Source: Methylovirgula sp963708155 (GTDB lineage Bacteria; Pseudomonadota; Alphaproteobacteria; Rhizobiales; Beijerinckiaceae). Taken from it: DNA of 64,000 nt. This document shows positions 17,930-31,225 of this stretch, one piece after another (positions within the stretch are counted from its first letter, which is position 1; each line of letters begins with the position of its first letter). Where the stretch lies: positions 1,302,001 through 1,366,000 of the forward strand of contig OY970183.1 in NCBI GenBank assembly GCA_963708155.1, written 5' to 3'. The notes under the pieces are model-generated. The model worked only from the letters and a program-made list of their open reading frames with translations, was not told where the DNA came from and made no database searches. The position numbers were made by a program, and so were the translations under genes.

Positions 17930-18403
17930 TTAGCGGAACGCGACCTTCAGGACCTCGTAGCTCTTGCCGCCGCCGGGCGTATTGACCTCGACGGAATCGC
18001 CGACCTTCTTGCCGATCAGCGCGCGTGCCGTCGGCGAAGTAATCGAGACGCGGCCGGATTTCACATCGGCCTCGCTCTCGCCGACGATCTGGTAGACCTT
18101 CTTCTCTTCCGTATCCTCGTCGACAAGCGTCACCGTCGCGCCAAACTTGACCGTATTGCCGGAGAGCTTCGAGATATCGATGACCTCGGCGCGCGAGAGC
18201 TGGTCCTCAAGCTCGGCGACGCGTCCTTCGTTCAGCGATTGCGCCTCTTTGGCCGCATGATATTCGGCATTTTCCGACAGGTCGCCATGCGAACGCGCTT
18301 CGGCGATCGCCTGGATGATGCGCGGGCGCTCCACCTGCTGGCGATGCTTCAACTCCTCCGACAGAGCCGTATAGCCCTGCCCGGTCATCGGAATCCTTTC
18401 CAT
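17930..18403 (-). CDS. greA: Transcription elongation factor GreA
   Basis: GreA rescues backtracked RNA polymerase by stimulating transcript cleavage. The 157-residue product starts MERIPMTGQGY, has the N-terminal antiparallel coiled coil with the acidic tip (SHGDLSENAEYHAAKEAQSL) and the C-terminal FKBP-like domain (SPTARALIGKKVGDSVEVNT, then PGGGKSYEV). It lies downstream of carB on the same strand with a 362-bp gap. Confidence 0.96.
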   Translation of the reverse strand: MERIPMTGQGYTALSEELKHRQQVERPRIIQAIAEARSHGDLSENAEYHAAKEAQSLNEGRVAELEDQLSRAEVIDISKLSGNTVKFGATVTLVDEDTEEKKVYQIVGESEADVKSGRVSITSPTARALIGKKVGDSVEVNTPGGGKSYEVLKVAFR

Positions 18404-18765
18404 TCTCTCGATCTCTCTCCAGGCCGGCGTGCGCCGGCGTTCGTTGAAATTCGATGTTCCAGCCGCGCGGCTTAAGCGCGGCGGATAGCAATCCCGGCGG
18501 AACGCACCAGGCGCGCCCGCTGTTTTGGCGATTCCCGAAACAGGATCTTGCGCCGTGCGCCCCTATCCCGGGGCGACGGCCGGATCAGATGTTCCTGCCT
18601 ATTCTTCCCGCGAAAAGCGACGGTTGCAATTGTAAATCCGAAGGCCCGGCCGACTGTCGCCGGACCTGTGATCGAATGTCGCGCCAGCCCCGCAGGGTCG
18701 CGTGGCCCTGAAGGATTGTCGCGAAAAGACTACTTTATTCAGGCGCTTACAGAATTTAAGCGCCG
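18404..18765 (-). other. Intergenic region between carB and greA
   Basis: No convincing gene in either strand. It contains several short G/C-rich inverted repeats, one just past the carB stop (listed separately), and presumably the greA promoter. Confidence 0.5.
18742..18764 (-). terminator. Hairpin after carB, possible weak terminator
   Basis: GGCGCTTA and TAAGCGCC form a perfect 8-bp stem with a 7-nt loop two bases beyond the carB stop codon. On the minus strand no T-run follows, so it may only stabilise the mRNA end. Confidence 0.4.
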
Positions 18766-22094
<3,329 letters not shown>

Positions 22095-22225
22095 AGGTGG
22101 GCTTCGTCTCCTTGATCCGGGCGCGCCGGAAGGCCGCCACCGAGAGAACGGGACGGCAAGAATTGCGAATTACGGGCTAGAGGAATTGCTCTAAAGAAGA
22201 AAAGCCGCCCTGTGAACCCCGGCTG

Positions 22226-22627
22226 TCAGGCCAAATCGACCGCGTGGGCCTTCAAATCGGCCAGGGCGCAATCGGCGAGCGCGCCTTCGTGCGTGGCCCG
22301 CAGCGCGACGCGGGGCGCCCGGCCTGCCGCGAAGGCCTCCTGCCAGCGCGGCGCGCAGAGGCACCAGCGGTCGCCCGGCTTGAGGCCGGGAAAGCCATAG
22401 GCCGGGGCGGGCGTGGAGAGATCATTGCCCTGCGCCTTGGAGAAGGCGAGGAAGTCCGCCGTCAGCACGACGCAGACGGTATGGCTGCCGGCGTCTTCCG
22501 GCGACGTGTCGCAGCAGCCGTTGCGGAAGAAGCCGGTCAACGGATTGAACGAGCAGCTTTCCAGGGGCTCGCCGAGCACATTGCGCGCCGGCTTGCGGCC
22601 ACCGCCTCCGGTTGCATCCCTGAACAT
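22226..22627 (-). CDS. DUF2237 family protein
   Basis: A 133-residue protein with the DUF2237 pattern: NVLGEPLESCSFNPLTGFFR near the N-terminus, then GCCDTSPEDAGSHTVC, a central VLTADFLAFSKAQGNDLSTP and GLKPGDRWCLCAPRWQEA. Several conserved Cys and Trp suggest a small structural fold. Function is unknown. It is transcribed toward carB but more than 120 bp separate it from the carB start on the same strand. Confidence 0.85.
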   Translation of the reverse strand: MFRDATGGGGRKPARNVLGEPLESCSFNPLTGFFRNGCCDTSPEDAGSHTVCVVLTADFLAFSKAQGNDLSTPAPAYGFPGLKPGDRWCLCAPRWQEAFAAGRAPRVALRATHEGALADCALADLKAHAVDLA

Positions 22628-22690
22628 TCGGTTTTGCCTCGTCGAAGATGAACCGGCAAAATAAGCTTGTTGCGCAAATGCAACAAGAGA

Positions 22691-24451
22691 CTAGCGTGCT
22701 GCTTTCTTGCCGCGGATCTGGACGCAGAATTCGCGCGAGCGCACCAGCAGGCGCTCCGTCTGTTCCGAGAGCGAATTGGTCGCCTGGAGCATTTCGGCGG
22801 CGATTCGCTGGCTCTCGCCCGTCGATTGCGCCACCGCTTGCAGCGTCGCGGAAAGCTGCTGCGCCTCGCCGGCCGTGGCCACGACATAATCGCCGATCCG
22901 GCCGGCCGCCTGCTCCCGCAGCGCCGTGCCTTCGCGGATCATGTCGGTGATCGCGCCGATCCGGCCGATGCGCTCGACCGTCACGCCCACCGCCTTGACG
23001 ACCTGCCCCGTCGCGCTGCGCACGACATCGATCCGCGCCGCGATATCGGCCGCGGCGCGCGAGGTTTCCTGTGCCAGCGCCTTCACCTCGCCGGCGACCA
23101 CCGCGAAGCCGCGTCCCGCCTCGCCGCAGCGCGCCGCCTCGATGGTTGCGTTGAGGGCAAGCAGATTGGTCTGATAAGCGACCCCGCCGATGAAATCGGC
23201 GATCTGGCCGATGGTTTCGACGGCCTCGGCCAGTTCGCCGGCAGAATGCGACGTCACCTTGCCGTCGGCCGCCGCGTGTCCGGCGATCTGGTCGGCGGCG
23301 AAGAAATCCTGGTTGGCGCTATCGACCAAAGAGCTGAATTTCTGCGCCGCGGCGGACAGAGCCTCGACCATCTCAAGGCTGACGCGCGAGGATTGGACCA
23401 CAGTGCGGGCGCGCCCGTCCGTTGCGTGAGCGATATCGCGCATCGCCGCCGCATTGCGCTGCAATTCCTGGCTCGCGGCGGAGAGCGCCGCGATGACATG
23501 CAGGACATCGTCCTGAAACGCTTCGATGAAGCGCTCGCGCTCCGCCGCCAGCGCCTGCTGGGCCCGCTCTTCGGCCGAACGGTTCTCCGCTTCCAGCGCC
23601 TTCAACGCCACGGCCTTGTCGCGAAACACACGGATCGCCCGCGCCATGTCGCCAAGCTCGTCCGAGCGGCGCGTATGGCCGATTTCGGTATCGAACCGGC
23701 CGGCGGCGATCTCGCCCATCACGGCGGCAAGCCGCAGCAGGGGCCGGGCGACGGCGAACGAGGCCAGCCCAAGCGCCGCCAGAAAGAAGACGACATAGCC
23801 GCCGGCGAATAAAGCGCTGAGATGCTGAAAGCGCGGCGCGGCGACATTGTCGACGTGGGCGATCCGATCATTCATGTCGCCCGCGGTCTGGTTCGAAACT
23901 TCGTTGAGGGCCGCTTCGAGATCGTCGCGCAACGGACCGAAGCGATAATCCATCTGAAATTCACGCGTCTCGGCGCTCGGCGTCTGCCGCGCATAGCCCT
24001 CCAGGAAGGCGAGCAATTTGTCGAAGCGCGCCGAAATGCCGTCGAGCTTATCCGTCGCCTCCGGCAAGAAAGCGCGGGCGATTGCGATCCAGTTGCGGAA
24101 GCGCTTCGCCTCGTCGCGGAAGGCCCAGGTTGTCTGCTGCGCCGTGTCGGGGTCGGCGTGGGCGAGTTCGTAGGCGAAGGCGGTGAAGTTCGCTTCCGAG
24201 GCCTTGGCTTCGACGATGGCGACGCGGGCGGCATATTGCCGGTGGATGATGTCGGTATAGACGCTCCGCAATCCACCGACTTCGTGCCAGAAGATGGCGG
24301 CACAAACGGCGGTCAGGATGGCGAAGGTGATGATGATCGCGGCGAACCGATGGGTCAGCCGCAGTCTGGGGGCGAGGTTCAACACTGGAATCTGCTTTGG
24401 GGCACGCGAATCAGAGATCGCATGCGAAGTCTCCCCTATAGGAGTTAGCAA
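22691..24451 (-). CDS. Methyl-accepting chemotaxis protein, membrane type
   Basis: A 586-residue receptor: TM1 (about residues 36-54), a periplasmic sensing region of about 155 residues, TM2 (about 213-233), HAMP linker and a long cytoplasmic signalling coiled coil. The hairpin tip reads YQTNLLALNATIEAARCGEA then GRGFAVVAGEVKALA, the CheA/CheW-contact motif. The start is a TTG at 24451-24449; no in-frame ATG precedes TM1, so another non-ATG start is possible. The ligand is unknown and no che genes are nearby. Confidence 0.88.
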   Translation of the reverse strand: MLTPIGETSHAISDSRAPKQIPVLNLAPRLRLTHRFAAIIITFAILTAVCAAIFWHEVGGLRSVYTDIIHRQYAARVAIVEAKASEANFTAFAYELAHADPDTAQQTTWAFRDEAKRFRNWIAIARAFLPEATDKLDGISARFDKLLAFLEGYARQTPSAETREFQMDYRFGPLRDDLEAALNEVSNQTAGDMNDRIAHVDNVAAPRFQHLSALFAGGYVVFFLAALGLASFAVARPLLRLAAVMGEIAAGRFDTEIGHTRRSDELGDMARAIRVFRDKAVALKALEAENRSAEERAQQALAAERERFIEAFQDDVLHVIAALSAASQELQRNAAAMRDIAHATDGRARTVVQSSRVSLEMVEALSAAAQKFSSLVDSANQDFFAADQIAGHAAADGKVTSHSAGELAEAVETIGQIADFIGGVAYQTNLLALNATIEAARCGEAGRGFAVVAGEVKALAQETSRAAADIAARIDVVRSATGQVVKAVGVTVERIGRIGAITDMIREGTALREQAAGRIGDYVVATAGEAQQLSATLQAVAQSTGESQRIAAEMLQATNSLSEQTERLLVRSREFCVQIRGKKAAR

Positions 24452-24558
24452 ATTCTGTTGCCTATTTGTGACAGCCTCAAATTTCGATTCCGAAAACCGT
24501 GCCTTTAAAGTCCCATTGTTGCCCGTTCACAACAGACATCGGCGCCGGCCTTTGTTAT

Positions 24559-24666
24559 ACGAAAATCACTGACGACGACCTGATCGAACCAGCCGGGGGG
24601 CGACGGTTTAGTAACAGGTTGAGGGGCAGGCAAAAGCCCGGTTCTGGGGGGAACCGGGCTTTTTTG
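24559..24666 (+). ncRNA. Candidate small RNA ending in an intrinsic terminator
   Basis: The divergent gap between the chemoreceptor and the glycosyltransferase holds no ORF, yet a strong plus-strand terminator sits at its end (24632-24666). Such a terminator without an upstream coding gene suggests a short untranslated transcript starting perhaps after a TTATAC box at about 24553-24558. Alternatively it attenuates transcription into the glycosyltransferase gene. I do not recognise a known sRNA family. Confidence 0.4.
24632..24666 (+). terminator. Strong intrinsic terminator
   Basis: AAAGCCCGGTTC pairs with GAACCGGGCTTT across a short G-rich loop (TGGGGG) and is followed by a T-run. On the minus strand the flanking A residues also give a T-run, so it could act in both directions, although no minus-strand gene ends here. 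Confidence 0.85.
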
Positions 24667-24729
24667 CGCGTTCTTGCCGGCGAATTATTTTATGGCGCCG
24701 GCATCCTCCATACTGAAGTCGATATTTGA

Positions 24730-25774
24730 ATGAATTTCGATATCGTCATCCCGACGTTGAACGGCGCGCGCTGGCTCGGGCCATTGCTGGATGCTTACCG
24801 GGCATTCGAGGTTGAACCGCTTTATGCGCTCGATGACCGAAGCGACGACGGTTCACTGGAACTGCTCCGCGCGCGGCACGCCAGGATCGCCCTCATCCAT
24901 CAGGACGGTTTTCACGTCGAGAACGTTTTCGCGCAGATGTCGCGCTTCGTCGACCACGACTGGATATTGCGTCTGGACGACGACGAGTTTCCGTCGCGCG
25001 GGCTTCTGGAATGGGCGAAAAAAACGGTTGCCGCGCCCGATGTCCTGTCCTGGTACCTGCCGCGTTTGACGCTTTATCGGCACAAGGGGCGGCTCAAATA
25101 CAGCCGGGTTAAAACGCATTACCACGCCTATCCCTCTAGCTTCCTTGTTGATCCGCAATGCCGGCTCTATCGGCACCGGAACCTTACTTACATCACTGCA
25201 TCTTCACTCTTGTGGTTTCGAGGTCAAAAACACGGCCTTCGCGCCGGGGACCGCCTTTTTCCTGCATCTCGATGTGCTGTTGCGAAATCCCAGCGAACGG
25301 TTGGCGAAGCTGCGCCGCTACGAGATGATCAAACCACGATCGAGCTGGAAATATGCCTATCATTATTTGCCTGATGTGTTCCCCTCGGTTCAAAATCCAG
25401 CGCCTTTCAAAGATCGAAATTTCGATGGCTTGATCGCTTCCTTGCCCAAACCTCTCCGCCAGTCCGAAATTGCGGCGGAAAGCGAATTGCGAAGGGCGCA
25501 ATTGGCAGCGTCCCGCTATCTCCGCGCCTGGCATTTACGGCATGGCGGATTTTTTCAGAGAAGCCTCGCCCGCGCGTCGGTTCGCGTCCTGTCGCAAAAG
25601 CCGATCGCCGAATTCCTTTGCACCAGCGCCGGTTTTCTTCGCCGCCAGACCTGGGTGCCGCGCCGGTTGCCGAGGCAACTGCATAATTTCGGCAACGCTC
25701 TTTACTGGCGTGCGAATTTGCGCGCGGCGGGCAGGGCGCCCGAGGCCCCTCAGTCGCCCGCGGAAGCCTCGTAG
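24730..25774 (+). CDS. Family 2-like glycosyltransferase, one apparent frameshift
   Basis: The N-terminal half starts NFDIVIPTLNGARWLGPLLD, a GT-A nucleotide-sugar-binding start, with LDDRSDDGSLELL and the metal-binding RLDDDEFPSRG motif. After a +1 shift between about 25190 and 25215 the second frame continues with CGFEVKNTAFAPGTAFFLH and a helical C-terminus. Joined, the product is about 347 residues. The exact extra base cannot be fixed by eye. Acceptor sugar is unknown; it is convergent with the aminotransferase gene. Confidence 0.7.
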
Positions 25775-25792
25775 CTCTGGCAAAGACCTCGA

Positions 25793-26995
25793 TTAATCGA
25801 GGCTGGCGCAGAAGCGCTGGATTTTCGTGCAGGCGTTTTCCAGCACCTCGGTCGAAGTGGCGTAGGAAACACGGAAGTTCGGCCCGAGACCGAAGGCCGT
25901 GCCCTGTACTACGGCGACGCCTTCCGTCTCCAGCAGCGCCGAAACGAAGTCTTCGTCCGTCTCGATTTTCTTGCCTTCCGGCGTCTTGCGGCCGATGGCC
26001 TCGGCGAGCGACGGATAGACATAGAAGGCGCCTTCCGGCGAGGGACACTTCAGATATTTCGCCTGGCCGAGCATCGAGACGACGAGATCGCGCCGCGCCT
26101 CGAAAATCTTGCGCCGCTCGGGGATGAAGTCCTGCGGCCCGTTGAGCGCCTCGACCGAGGCCCATTGCGCGATGGAGCAGGCCCCTGACGTTTGCTGACC
26201 CTGGAGCAGGTCCATCGCCTTGATGAGCTTGTCCGGACCCGCCGCATAGCCGATGCGCCAGCCGGTCATCGCATAGGATTTCGAGACGCCGTTCATAGTC
26301 AGCGTGCGGTCGATGAGATTGGGCTCAACCTGCGCCACCGTGACGAATTTGAAATCGCCGTAGGTGAGATGCTCGTAGATGTCATCGGTCAGCACCCACA
26401 CATGCGGATGGCGCAGCAGCACATCCGTCACCGCCTTCAATTCGTCGCGCGAATAGGCGGCGCCCGACGGGTTCGACGGCGAGTTCAGGATGATCCATTT
26501 GGTCTTCGGCGTGATCGCGCGCTCGAGATCCTCAGGTTGCAGCTTGAAGCCATGCTCCATCCGCGTCTCGACCGGAACCGGCGTGCCGCCGGCGATCTCG
26601 ACCATGTCGGGATAGCTGACCCAATAGGGTGCCGGAATGATGACCTCGTCGCCGGGATTCACCGTCGCCAGCAGCGCATTGAACAGGATGTGCTTGCCGC
26701 CTGTGCCGACGATCGTCTGCGACGGCTTGTAGTCGAGCCCGTTCTCGCGCTTGAACTTGGCCGCAATCGCCTCGCGCAGCGGCTGGATGCCGGCGACGGG
26801 CGTATATTTCGTCTCGCCCCGCTCAATGGCGGCGATGGCGGCGCGCTTGATGTTGTCCGGCGTATCAAAATCCGGCTCGCCGATCGACAGCGAGATGATG
26901 TCGCGCCCCGCCGCTTTCAGCTCCCGCGCTTTCTGCGTCGCCGCGATGGTCGCGGAGGGTTTGACACGCAGGAGAGCGTCGGAAATGAAAGCCAT
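25793..26995 (-). CDS. aatA: Aspartate aminotransferase, PLP-dependent class I
   Basis: A 400-residue class I aminotransferase (subgroup Ib). Landmarks are SLSIGEPDFDTP near the N-terminus, the NSPSNPSGA motif (171-179), the TDDIYEHLTY segment, the PLP Schiff-base Lys239 in GVSKSYAMTGWRIG and the C-terminal Arg region (FRVSYATS). It transfers amino groups between aspartate or related acids and 2-oxoglutarate. AGGAA lies just before the ATG. This group often accepts prephenate or aromatic substrates too, which sequence alone cannot settle. Confidence 0.9.
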   Translation of the reverse strand: MAFISDALLRVKPSATIAATQKARELKAAGRDIISLSIGEPDFDTPDNIKRAAIAAIERGETKYTPVAGIQPLREAIAAKFKRENGLDYKPSQTIVGTGGKHILFNALLATVNPGDEVIIPAPYWVSYPDMVEIAGGTPVPVETRMEHGFKLQPEDLERAITPKTKWIILNSPSNPSGAAYSRDELKAVTDVLLRHPHVWVLTDDIYEHLTYGDFKFVTVAQVEPNLIDRTLTMNGVSKSYAMTGWRIGYAAGPDKLIKAMDLLQGQQTSGACSIAQWASVEALNGPQDFIPERRKIFEARRDLVVSMLGQAKYLKCPSPEGAFYVYPSLAEAIGRKTPEGKKIETDEDFVSALLETEGVAVVQGTAFGLGPNFRVSYATSTEVLENACTKIQRFCASLD

Positions 26996-27614
26996 GATCG
27001 ATTGTTCCTAAGTTTTGGGAAGGCCTTGCTTATTGCGGCGCAAAACTAGTGTCGCCGCGGTCAAGCCGCAAGCTCTGTTTCAGCCCGGCGCCGGCCCGCG
27101 GTCTAACGCGGCGTAAATTCGATTGCGGAGATATCTGCGAGCGGCAGGGGGCAATTTTAACGACGATCGCCAATTTTCATTTTTGGGCGGCGGCGAACAT
27201 CGCCGGTCCTTGGGAATTGCCGCTTGCACGCATAGCCCCGGCTTGTGCACGATCTGCAATGTGCTGTTTTTAAATATAAAAATGCGTTTTTTCTACTGAA
27301 CCCGCGGAGTTTCAGCAATTTCGCGCCGCAACCAAAAACGCTCTTTTGAGTTGAACTTTGCGAATATTCAGGCCCAAACCGAAGCGAATACGCAACTGTC
27401 AAATGATTTTCTTCGGTTCTCGGCAACTTTTCTCGGGAATGTTGCGTTTCAGAGACGTACGAGTTCTTTACTCGGTCGCGGCAAACATGAGCGAGATCAA
27501 GGCCACGCGACGCCTTTAGTTCCACGCTGCCGATGTGCTTTTGCGCACAGGCAATAGGGAGAAGACGGCTTAGCTGTGAGTGGTCTCGCGGCAGAGTGCT
27601 GAGAGGAGTTGGAA
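26996..27614. other. Long intergenic region, no gene seen
   Basis: About 620 bases, more AT-rich than the flanks, with a TTTTAAATATAAAAATG stretch near 27270. Short ORFs in both directions have no protein-like composition. It probably carries the divergent promoters of aatA and of the small gene at 27615. Confidence 0.5.
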
Positions 27615-27866
27615 ATGTCGATTGCCGATCATTTCGATCATGCCCCGGATGCTGGTTTTATCCGCAGCTACGATCTGCGATCGGCACGCCGGCAATTTCA
27701 GGTTTCGCTGATCCTGATCGCCATCTTGACCGTTTCCGCTTTCGCTCTCGGCCTGCTGGTTCGCTTCGATCCGCCCGCGAGCGTTTCGCAGGCGCCGGTC
27801 GCCACGCATGATGTACATTTCGCCGGCGTGCTGCCGGATATGACGGGTTTCGCGCCGCGCTCGTAG
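27615..27866 (+). CDS. Small single-pass membrane protein
   Basis: An 83-residue protein with a polar N-terminus, one membrane helix (VSLILIAILTVSAFALGLLV, about residues 30-49) and a short exported tail. AGAGGAG ahead of the ATG supports this start over a TTG two codons earlier. It has its own strong terminator. No family recognised. Confidence 0.65.
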   Translation: MSIADHFDHAPDAGFIRSYDLRSARRQFQVSLILIAILTVSAFALGLLVRFDPPASVSQAPVATHDVHFAGVLPDMTGFAPRS

Positions 27867-27917
27867 CGGCGGAACGTTACCACGACCCCCGATGCCCCCC
27901 GTAGGAGGTCGTGTCTG

Positions 27918-27957
27918 AGGGCCGCGCTCCGTTAAGGACGCGGCCCTTTCTTTTTTG
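27918..27957 (+). terminator. Intrinsic terminator
   Basis: GGGCCGCG and CGCGGCCC form an 8-bp stem with a 12-nt loop followed by TTTCTTTTTT, 52 bp after the small membrane gene. Confidence 0.88.
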
Positions 27958-28032
27958 CCCGGTTGGCTCCGGTCGGGACGTTTCGGCGATTGCGTCAATC
28001 GTTTCGTAGGACGGCGGCTCTAGGCTCCGCCC

Positions 28033-28677
28033 ATGTCTTCGCCAACGTCCATGCCTCCAGCAAAGACCTTCGGCCGGCGCGGCGTGGCCCCGGCGCCGCA
28101 AAGCGCGTCGGTGCGGCCGAGCCCGCGCCCGCCAGAAAAGTTTGCGCCGGAACTGCCGCGCGAGGTCGTCGCCGCCGTGCTCGGCGCCCCCACCAATTCG
28201 GGCGCGGCGCGCCCTCAGCTTTCCCAGATCACCGGCGTCGGCTGGTCGTTTCGCGCCGCCGTTCTTGCCGGCTTGATCGTCGGCCTCCTCAACGCCGCGG
28301 CGCGCGCCACCAGTTTCCTCAGCTTCGGCACGCTCGGCGGCCTCGGCAAGCTGCCGCTCGGCAATATCGGCTTCGGCCAGATCTCGCTCGGCCAAGCCCA
28401 GGTGCCGATCATGCTGCTGATCGCGATGGCCGGCCTGTGGAGCGGCGCCCGTGCCAGCGCGCTGGCGCTTCTGTTCGCGCATAAGATTCTGGCTCGCCTC
28501 GGCCGCACCAGCCTGCTCGCCTACAGCCTCGGCGGTGCGGCTGCCTCTTTGGCCTATGCGGTGATCGCCGCACTGCTCTGGGCCGATCCGACGCCCCTCT
28601 CGATCGCCACGGATACGCTCTCGGGACTTGGCGCTGGCTTTTTCTATCGGCTGTTCGCCGCGACCGAGCGCGGCTAA
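28033..28677 (+). CDS. Hypothetical membrane protein with Pro-rich N-terminus
   Basis: A 214-residue protein. The first 60 residues are Pro/Ala-rich and basic, likely disordered and cytoplasmic. Four hydrophobic segments follow (about residues 76-92, 125-138, 144-158 and 168-186), with Gly- and Ala-rich packing. No family recognised. It ends 62 bp before uvrB. Confidence 0.6.
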   Translation: MSSPTSMPPAKTFGRRGVAPAPQSASVRPSPRPPEKFAPELPREVVAAVLGAPTNSGAARPQLSQITGVGWSFRAAVLAGLIVGLLNAAARATSFLSFGTLGGLGKLPLGNIGFGQISLGQAQVPIMLLIAMAGLWSGARASALALLFAHKILARLGRTSLLAYSLGGAAASLAYAVIAALLWADPTPLSIATDTLSGLGAGFFYRLFAATERG

Positions 28678-28739
28678 GAAAATCCGGCGCGGTCGCTGCA
28701 GCGCTTCCATCCAAGCGGCGGCGGCCCCATATTGCGGCC

Positions 28740-31225
28740 ATGCCCAAAACGCCGCGAAAATCCGCCCAATCCAAAGCCGGAAAGCCCGAGCTGAAGCCGC
28801 TCGGCGACCATCTCGCCGCGCTGCTCAACCCAGCCTTGACGACCAACGGCGGCCCGCCGGTCGGCTTCGCCGAGGCGCCGGCGACCTTCGACGGCGCAGG
28901 CGGTGTCGCGGCGACGGCGGCCTCGCTGAAGGATCTGCTCGAACGGGGCGATCCCAATCTGCGCGGCAAGACGCCGTGGACGCCGCATCGGCCGCCGCGC
29001 CCGGAGAAGTCGGAGGGCGGCGTCGAGTTCAAGCTCGCCTCGGAATATGAGCCGCGCGGCGACCAGCCGGCGGCGATCGACGAACTTGTGGCCGGCATCA
29101 ACAGCGGCGAACGCGATCAGGTGCTGCTCGGCGTCACCGGCTCCGGCAAGACCTTCACGATGGCGCAGGTCATCGCCCGCACCCAGCGCCCGGCCTTGGT
29201 ACTCGCGCCGAACAAGACGCTGGCGGCGCAGCTCTACGGCGAGTTCAAGAGCTTCTTCCCGGAGAACGCGGTCGAATATTTCGTCTCCTATTACGACTAT
29301 TACCAGCCGGAAGCCTATGTGCCGCGCTCCGACACCTATATCGAGAAGGAATCCTCGATCAACGAGCAGATCGACCGCATGCGCCACGCCGCGACGCGCG
29401 CGCTGCTCGAACGCGACGACGTGATCATCGTCGCCTCCGTCTCCTGCATCTACGGCATCGGCTCGGTCGAGACCTATACGGCGATGACTTTCACCGTGAA
29501 GGCGGGCGAGCGCATCGACCAGCGGCAATTGATCGCCGATCTCGTCGCCCTGCAATACAAGCGCTCGGGTGGCGACTTTTATCGCGGCGTCTTCCGCGTG
29601 CGCGGCGATACGATCGAACTCTTTCCGGCCCACTATGAAGATCGCGCCTGGCGCATTCGTTTCTTCGGCGACGAGATCGAAGGGATTGTCGAATTCGATC
29701 CGCTGACGGGACAGAAGACGCAGGATCTCGAATTCATCAAGGTCTATGCGAATTCGCATTATGTGACGCCACGCCCGACGCTGCTGCAATCGATCAAGGG
29801 CATCAAGGAAGAATTGAAGCAGCGCCTCGCCGAGCTTTACGGCACCGGACGGCTGCTCGAAGCGCAAAGGCTCGAACAGCGCACGCTCTTCGATCTCGAA
29901 ATGATGGAAGCGACGGGCTCCTGCGCCGGCATCGAGAATTATTCGCGCTATCTCACCGGCCGCCAACCCGGCGAGCCGCCGCCGACTTTGTTCGAATATC
30001 TGCCGGACAATGCGCTCGTCTTCACCGACGAATCGCATGTCACCGTGCCGCAGATCGGCGCGCATGTATCGCGGCGACTTCCGCCGCAAGGCGACGCTCG
30101 CCGAATATGGCTTCCGCCTGCCGTCCTGCATGGACAACCGGCCGCTGCGCTTCGAGGAATGGGATGCGATGCGGCCGCAGTCGGTGCATGTCTCGGCGAC
30201 GCCGGGCAAATGGGAAATGGAACGCGCCGGCGGCGTCTTTCGTCGAACAGGTGATCCGCCCGACCGGGCTCATCGATCCGCCGGTCGAGGTGCGCCCGGC
30301 GCGCGCCCAGGTCGACGATCTCCTCGGCGAGGTGCGCGAGGTCGCCCAGCGCGGCTATCGTTCGCTCGTCACCGTGCTCACCAAGCGTATGGCCGAGGAT
30401 CTCACCGAATATCTGCATGAGCATGGCGTGCGCGTGCGCTACATGCATTCCGACATCGACACGCTGGAGCGCATCGAGATCATCCGCGATCTGCGCATCG
30501 GCGCCTTCGATGCGCTGGTCGGCATCAACCTGCTGCGCGAGGGTCTCGATATTCCCGAATGCGGGCTGGTCGCCATTCTCGACGCCGACAAGGAGGGTTT
30601 TCTGCGCAGCGAGACCTCGCTGGTGCAGACGATCGGCCGCGCCGCGCGCAATGTCGACGGCCGCGTCATCCTTTATGCCGACCAGATCACCGGCTCGATG
30701 CAAAGGGCGATGGCCGAGACCAGCCGGCGGCGCGAGAAGCAGGAGCGGTTCAACATCGAGAACGGCATCACGCCGGAATCGATCAAGCGCGGCATTCAGA
30801 ACATTCTCGGCTCCATCGCCGAGCGCGACCATGTCACCGTCGACGCGGGCATGGCGCAGGCCGGCAATCTCATCGGTCATAATTTCAAGGCGACGATGGC
30901 CGATCTCGAACGCGAGATGCGCGACGCGGCGGCCGATCTCAACTTCGAGAAGGCGGCGCGGCTGCGCGACGAGATCAAGCGGCTGCAATCGGTGGAACTG
31001 GCGATCTCCGACGATCCGCTGGCGACGCAGAGCGATGTCGAGCGTGCAGCCGGCGGCTATGCCGGCCCGCGCCCCTTCGGCAGCGCCGCCAATCTGCCGG
31101 CGAGCCGGCCGCACAAGCCGACCGATTCCGAGATGGGCCCGCATAATTTCGGCGGCGGCGAAGCCAAGCCGCGCAGCACCGCCGGGCGCGGCGGCACGCG
31201 GGCGTGGAAGGGCAAGCGGAAGTGA
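28740..31225 (+). CDS. uvrB: Excinuclease ABC subunit B, two apparent frameshifts
   Basis: UvrB is the damage-verifying helicase of nucleotide excision repair. Features: a non-conserved N-terminal extension of about 95 residues, Walker A GVTGSGKTFTMAQ, the beta-hairpin YYDYYQPEAYVPRSDTYIEK, DESHVTVPQIGAM, helicase motif VI (QTIGRAARN) and the C-terminal UVR motif (AADLNFEKAARLRDEIK). Breaks lie near 30062 (GCGC for GCC restores IGAMYRGDF) and 30238-30240 (TTT for TT restores GGVFVEQVIRPTG). Both are single extra bases. A Gly/Arg-rich tail ends the protein. Confidence 0.93.

Noticed and set aside
27157..27525. Open frame of 122 codons on the minus strand in the aatA upstream gap
   Set aside because: No ribosome-binding site, unusual composition and no family resemblance.
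28674..30209. A 511-codon antisense frame over uvrB
   Set aside because: Same shadow pattern; uvrB motifs on the plus strand are unambiguous.
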